Source: Actinomycetes bacterium (lineage in GTDB: Bacteria; Actinomycetota; Acidimicrobiia; Acidimicrobiales; Palsa-688). From it: a stretch of 8,622 nt of DNA. This document shows, one piece after another, positions 5,673 through 8,622 of this stretch (position 1 is its first letter; every line of letters starts with the position of its first letter). The notes below the pieces were generated by a model. The model did not search any database, was not told the DNA's origin, and was given only the letters and a program-made list of their open reading frames with translations. The position numbers and the translations under genes are program-made. The stretch is from contig JAKAXG010000149.1 in NCBI GenBank assembly GCA_021827225.1, positions 1 to 8,622 of the forward strand, written 5' to 3'.

Positions 5673-8371
5673 CCGACCCGCGGTCGCCGGCCGGCCCGGG
5701 GAGGGACCGACCGCCCCGGAACGCCACCACAGGCGCCGGCGCCGCCCGCTCCACGGGCTGGCGACTGTCCGGCGCAGCCGGCGGGGCCGAGCCGGCGGCG
5801 GCCACCCGCCCGGCGGACGGCCCGGCGACATGGGCCCTGTTCGCCGTGACCCTGGCTTCGGCCGCCGGGCTGTTCCGCATCTTCACCGGGGGTTCGTGGA
5901 TCTGGCCGGTGTTCTCGACCGTGGCGGTCACCCATCTGACCCTCTGGGCGCTGCGGCGGTGGAAGGTCGGTCCGCTGCTCGCCGCCCCGGTCGGGATGGC
6001 GGTGGTCGTGCTGATGGTGATGTGGACCGTTTTCGGATCGGCCACCACCGTCGGCTTCCCGGGACCTGGCGCCTGGGCGGCGTTGTCCGACTCGTTGAAG
6101 GCCCTCGGCAACAACTTCGCCACCTCGGTCGCGCCGGTCGCCCCCACCCGGGGATTCGAGACGCTCGCCGCCGCGGGCGCCGGCGTCGCCGCGTTGGCCG
6201 GCGACTGGGTGGCGTTCCGCTGGCGGTCCCCGCTGGTGGCGGTGACGCCGGGGCTGGCCGCGTTCGTGGGTTGTTCGACGGCCGGCCAGGGCGCCGGCCG
6301 GGCGGTGGTGGTGGGCCTGGAGGTGGCTGCCGTGTGCGCCTTCCTGGCCGTCGAGCGGACCTCGTCGGCGGCCGGCCGGATCTGGTTCGCCGGGGACCGC
6401 ACGGGCTCCGCCAGGTGGGCCGTCACCGCCGGCGCCCTGACCGGCAGCATGGCGCTGGTGGCGGCGGTCGCCCTCACGCCGGCCCTGGCCCGCCACGACG
6501 GCGTGGGGGCGCTGGGATGGAAGGTCGGCTCGGGAGGCGCCGGCAGCGGGGAGCGCATCGTCCCCAACCCCATCGTCTCGCTCCGTACCCGGCTCCTCCA
6601 GTTCGCCAACACCCCGGTCTTCGCGGTGGACAGCACCGCTCCCTCCTACTGGCGGCTCACCTCCCTGGACAACTTCAACGGCAGCACCTGGACGGCCACC
6701 GGCGCCTACCGCAGCTTCTCCACCCAGCTGCCCGGCCTGCAGTCGGCCCGGCCGGGAACCCGCACGGTGCGGGCCACGTTCCAGATCCAGCAGCTGGACT
6801 CGGTGTGGCTGCCGGAGCAGCTCAATCCGGTGGCGGTCGAGGGGGTGCACCACGTCAGCTACGACCCCAGCTCCGGCAGCCTCCTGACCTCGGGGTCGAC
6901 GTCCAACGGACTGTCGTATTCGGTCACCTCCCTTCAGTACCTCGACACGCTGAGCCCCGCCGCGCTGGAGGCGGCCCCCCCGGTCGGGGACTCGCCGGCC
7001 CTGGCGCCCGACCTGGAGCTGCCGGCCGTGGTCGACGGGCCGATCACGGCGCTGGCCGAGCGGCTCACGGTCGACGAGCCGACCGAGTACGCCAAGGCGC
7101 TGGCCATCCAGGACTACCTGCGCAGCCCGCTCTTCACCTACACCCTCAACCCGCCCTCGGACGGCACCGACACGTCCGCCCTCTACGACTTCCTGTTCGT
7201 CACCCGCCAGGGTTACTGCCAGCAATTCGCCGGCGCCTACGCCGTGCTGGCCCGGGCGGCCGGGCTCCCCACCCGCCTGGCGGTCGGCTTCACCACCGGG
7301 GACCCCTCCCCGGGGGGCGGCTACCAGGTCTACGACCGGGACGCCCACACCTGGCCCGAGGTGTACTTCGGGCCCCAGTACGGGTGGCTCCCCTTCGAGC
7401 CGACCCCGGGCTTCTCGGCCCCGGGCACCTCCGGCTACACCGGGACCCGGACGGCCACCGGGCCGGCGCCCGTCACCGTGCCGACCACCGTGGCGCCCGG
7501 CTCGGCCAACTCCGCGGCGCCGATCAACAAGAACTTCACCACGACCACCCGGTCGGCGTCGGCGGCCGCCTCGCAGCCGGCCGCGACGGGTCCCAGGCCG
7601 GGCGGCCTGCCGACCTGGGTTCTCGCCCTGGTGGCCGTCCCGGCGGCGGTCGTGCTGTGGGGCGCCCTCAACGTGGGGCTGCGAGAGGCACTCCGCCGGC
7701 GGAGGCGCCACCGGGCGTCGGCGGCCGGCCCCGGCCCGGTGGTCGTCGAGCTGTGGGCCGAGGTCTGCTCCGACCTGGCCTGGGCGGGGATCGAGCGCCT
7801 GCCGGCGGAGACCGACGACGAATTCGCCCGGCGGGCGGTGGCGGACCTGCGCCGGCGGGGGGTGGGGGCGGGGTCCGCGGGTTCCGGCGGGGCGTCTCGT
7901 CTGGCAGGCGCGGGTTCTGGCGGGGCGGGTGCTCGTCTGGCAGGCGCTGGTTCGGGTGGGGTCGGCGCGGGTTCGGGTCTGGCAGGCGCGGGTTCGGGTC
8001 GGGTCGGCGCTCGTCTGGGTGGGGCGGCCGGGGGCCGGGTGGGGCCGCCGCCGGAGGCGGGCCTGGCGGGACTGCCTCCGCCGGAGGCGGGCCTGGCGGG
8101 ACTGGCTCCGCCGGAGGCGGGCCTGGCGGGACTGCCTCCGCCGGAGGCGGGCCTGGCGGGACTGGCCGACCTGGCCGGCCTGGCCCGGCACGCCACCTTC
8201 GCCCCGACCACCCCGCCGGACTGCCTGGCCCGGGCCGAGCAGGCGGCCGCGTCGGTCCGGCGGGCCCTGCGGCGGGAGACCTCGCCGGCGGAGCGCGTGC
8301 GCCGGTGGCTCACGCTGCCGCCCGGGCGGTGGGCGACGGTCACCCGGCTGTTGAGGCCGGGCGCCGGCTGA
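5666..8371 (+). CDS. TgpA-like membrane transglutaminase with C-terminal DUF4129-like domain and repeat insertion
   Basis: This 901-residue membrane enzyme starts with a Pro/Gly-rich tail (1-52). About seven transmembrane segments follow (near 55-73, 79-97, 104-124, 164-184, 189-205, 212-228 and 250-273). The external part includes APSYWRLTSLDNFNGSTW, typical of the region before the transglutaminase core. The core carries the catalytic pair Cys518 (QGYCQQFAGAY) and His561 (DAHTWPEVYF); the third position lies in FEPTPGF, so Glu578 stands where Asp is common. A Ser/Thr/Pro-rich linker (about 588-648) leads to one more membrane segment (about 651-670) and a cytoplasmic DUF4129-like tail. That tail is interrupted by a repeat block (about 733-833) before it resumes at ADLAGLARHATFAP. 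Such proteins are thought to be cysteine peptidases or transglutaminases acting on the envelope; the substrate is unknown. It is the last gene of the MoxR operon, and its GTG start at 5666 overlaps the DUF58 stop. Confidence 0.93.
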   Translation: MLTDPRSPAGPGRDRPPRNATTGAGAARSTGWRLSGAAGGAEPAAATRPADGPATWALFAVTLASAAGLFRIFTGGSWIWPVFSTVAVTHLTLWALRRWKVGPLLAAPVGMAVVVLMVMWTVFGSATTVGFPGPGAWAALSDSLKALGNNFATSVAPVAPTRGFETLAAAGAGVAALAGDWVAFRWRSPLVAVTPGLAAFVGCSTAGQGAGRAVVVGLEVAAVCAFLAVERTSSAAGRIWFAGDRTGSARWAVTAGALTGSMALVAAVALTPALARHDGVGALGWKVGSGGAGSGERIVPNPIVSLRTRLLQFANTPVFAVDSTAPSYWRLTSLDNFNGSTWTATGAYRSFSTQLPGLQSARPGTRTVRATFQIQQLDSVWLPEQLNPVAVEGVHHVSYDPSSGSLLTSGSTSNGLSYSVTSLQYLDTLSPAALEAAPPVGDSPALAPDLELPAVVDGPITALAERLTVDEPTEYAKALAIQDYLRSPLFTYTLNPPSDGTDTSALYDFLFVTRQGYCQQFAGAYAVLARAAGLPTRLAVGFTTGDPSPGGGYQVYDRDAHTWPEVYFGPQYGWLPFEPTPGFSAPGTSGYTGTRTATGPAPVTVPTTVAPGSANSAAPINKNFTTTTRSASAAASQPAATGPRPGGLPTWVLALVAVPAAVVLWGALNVGLREALRRRRRHRASAAGPGPVVVELWAEVCSDLAWAGIERLPAETDDEFARRAVADLRRRGVGAGSAGSGGASRLAGAGSGGAGARLAGAGSGGVGAGSGLAGAGSGRVGARLGGAAGGRVGPPPEAGLAGLPPPEAGLAGLAPPEAGLAGLPPPEAGLAGLADLAGLARHATFAPTTPPDCLARAEQAAASVRRALRRETSPAERVRRWLTLPPGRWATVTRLLRPGAG
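7900..8024 (+). repeat. Degenerate 36/42-bp in-frame repeats in the transglutaminase gene
   Basis: The motif TCTGGCAGGCG starts at 7900, 7936 and 7978, and a diverged copy (TCTGGGTGGGG) starts at 8014. The spacings of 36, 42 and 36 bp are all multiples of three. The translated unit is roughly RLAGAGSGGAGA and its variants. The copies differ by substitutions and one 6-bp length change, so this array looks older than the 30-bp array that follows it. Confidence 0.8.
8045..8164 (+). repeat. Four tandem 30-bp repeats in the transglutaminase gene (PPPEAGLAGL)
   Basis: There are four head-to-tail copies of a 30-bp unit with boundaries 8045, 8075, 8105, 8135 and 8164. They differ only in the first codon (CCG, CCT, GCT, CCT). 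Each encodes P/A-PPEAGLAGL, in frame with the transglutaminase. The near identity, including at third codon positions, points to recent expansion by slippage or unequal recombination. Copy number could vary between strains without a frameshift. Confidence 0.95.
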
Positions 8372-8390
8372 CGATGGTTCGGGGAGTCCG

Positions 8391-8402
8391 GCCGGCGCCG
8401 GC
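8391..8402 (+). terminator. GC-rich inverted repeat after the MoxR operon, weak terminator candidate
   Basis: The perfect 12-bp palindrome GCCGGCGCCGGC begins 20 bp past the transglutaminase stop. It could fold in the transcript, but no T-run follows, only CTGCTTTGG. Such palindromes are common at this GC content, so the call is weak. It is the only terminator-like structure seen in the 190 bp of non-coding sequence before the possible next gene. Confidence 0.2.
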
Positions 8403-8447
8403 TGCTTTGGGGGCGCGGGCCGGGCGCTGGTCACATCGGGACCGGAG

Positions 8448-8535
8448 GTCACCCGCTTTTCCACACCCTCTTTGGTGACAAGCCATACTCTTTGGTGACG
8501 GAAATCCACGCCGCAGGGCGATTTGAGTCACCAAA
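8448..8535. promoter_or_regulatory. Cluster of GGTGAC motifs with TTTGGTGAC repeats, candidate operator/promoter region
   Basis: The 12-mer CTCTTTGGTGAC occurs twice, at 8468-8479 and 8488-8499, exactly 20 bp apart. Its core TTTGGTGAC recurs inverted at 8527-8535, and a shorter inverted GTCACC lies at 8448-8453. The region is clearly richer in A/T than its surroundings. Between the two direct copies is CATACT (8484-8489), a plausible -10, which would place one copy upstream of it and the other near the transcription start; no good -35 was found. Two helical turns between direct copies fits a protein binding the same DNA face. The regulator and regulated gene are unknown and may lie beyond the window. 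Confidence 0.5.
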
Positions 8536-8561
8536 CAGCACGAGATGGCACCCGGCTGGCG

Positions 8562-8622
8562 ATGCGGGTGCATGGGCGGCGGGTGCTTGGGCGGCGGGTG
8601 CCGGCGGTGGCTCTCGCCGTGG
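8562..8622 (+). CDS. Possible start of a downstream gene, truncated by the window edge
   Basis: From the ATG at 8562 an open frame runs to the end of the window and begins MRVHGRRVLGRRV, then turns hydrophobic (PAVALAV). A positively charged start followed by a hydrophobic run resembles a signal peptide or membrane anchor, and third codon positions are mostly G/C. No Shine-Dalgarno is visible, and about 20 codons are too few to identify a product. The frame from the ATG at 8545 is also open but gives a Cys/Gly-rich sequence that looks less like protein. The candidate regulatory cluster just upstream supports a gene starting near here, though the true start may lie outside the window. Confidence 0.3.
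   Translation, partial: MRVHGRRVLGRRVPAVALAV
8573..8601 (+). repeat. Short direct repeat TGGGCGGCGGGTGC
   Basis: Two perfect 14-bp copies (8573-8586 and 8588-8601) occur with a 15-bp period. In the frame starting at 8562 they encode the repeated peptide GRRV. The repeat could be part of a gene's N-terminus or simple GC-rich sequence. Confidence 0.6.

Noticed and set aside
7900..8164. Tandem repeats as a CRISPR array or mobile-element scar
   Set aside because: All units are multiples of three, lie in frame inside the transglutaminase, have no unique spacers, and have no flanking inverted repeats or target duplication.
3508..8371. MoxR-DUF58-transglutaminase as a novel system
   Set aside because: This gene order is already widespread in bacteria. 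Only the repeat insertion and the promoter architecture are unusual here.
8457..8465. TTTTCCACA, one mismatch from the E. coli DnaA box, near repeated motifs, suggesting a replication origin
   Set aside because: It is a single imperfect box; the neighbouring repeats do not match DnaA boxes, and no dnaA, dnaN or parA genes are present.
5830..8478. Long plus-strand frame overlapping the transglutaminase in another phase
   Set aside because: It gives Arg/Gly/Pro-rich nonsense with no motifs, while the frame from 5666 carries membrane segments and the catalytic Cys and His.
5075..8509. Very long open frame on the minus strand (over 1100 codons) opposite the DUF58 and transglutaminase genes
   Set aside because: It is an antisense frame kept open by high GC. 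The translation is Arg/Gly/Pro-rich, lacks domains, and becomes repetitive exactly where the sense gene has its tandem repeats.
8340..8573. Minus-strand frame of 77 codons at the right end
   Set aside because: It overlaps the transglutaminase end and covers the repeat cluster. It has no ribosome binding site, and its composition does not look like a protein.

Overview
This is about 8.6 kb of very GC-rich DNA from what is most likely a high-GC actinobacterium. The evidence is the G/C-biased third codon positions, GTG starts, start/stop overlaps between genes, and a MoxR-DUF58-transglutaminase cluster typical of that phylum. An Acidimicrobiia-like lineage is possible, but I cannot fix the taxon from sequence alone. 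Almost every base is coding, and all complete genes are recognisable or conserved-looking.

Left half, minus strand (about 12 to 3462): reading in the direction of transcription, a ROK-family sugar kinase overlaps a 108-residue basic protein of unknown function by 4 bp. After a 91-bp gap come a small HNH endonuclease, a lipoate-ligase-fold protein that may be a LipM-type octanoyltransferase, and, 7 bp further on, a short-chain dehydrogenase of the (R)-hydroxyacyl-CoA dehydrogenase / 17beta-HSD4-like subgroup. These genes look housekeeping or metabolic. They share a direction but no obvious single pathway.

Centre (3463 to 3507): a 45-bp divergent intergenic region separates the ROK gene from the MoxR gene. 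It contains a symmetric TACGCTA element that could serve as a -10 in both directions, a 7+7 palindrome with a 2-bp centre, and a strong Shine-Dalgarno sequence for MoxR.

Right half, plus strand (3508 to 8371): a tight three-gene operon with 4-bp and 7-bp overlaps encodes a MoxR AAA+ ATPase, a membrane-anchored DUF58 protein and a multi-spanning TgpA-like transglutaminase with a C-terminal cytoplasmic domain. In this widespread triad the ATPase is thought to act as a chaperone or remodeller for the membrane partners. The transglutaminase here has an unusual block of about 100 residues of Gly/Ala/Pro-rich tandem repeats that appears to split its cytoplasmic DUF4129-like domain.

Right edge (8372 to 8622): the reading frames give way to a comparatively AT-rich regulatory-looking stretch with four GGTGAC motifs. 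Three of these belong to a longer TTTGGTGAC repeat, and two of those are exactly 20 bp apart. A possible truncated start of another gene follows. I see no RNA genes, CRISPR array, insertion sequence or clear defence system. The most unusual items are the repeat insertion in the transglutaminase, the GGTGAC cluster, and the compact divergent promoter with its palindrome.
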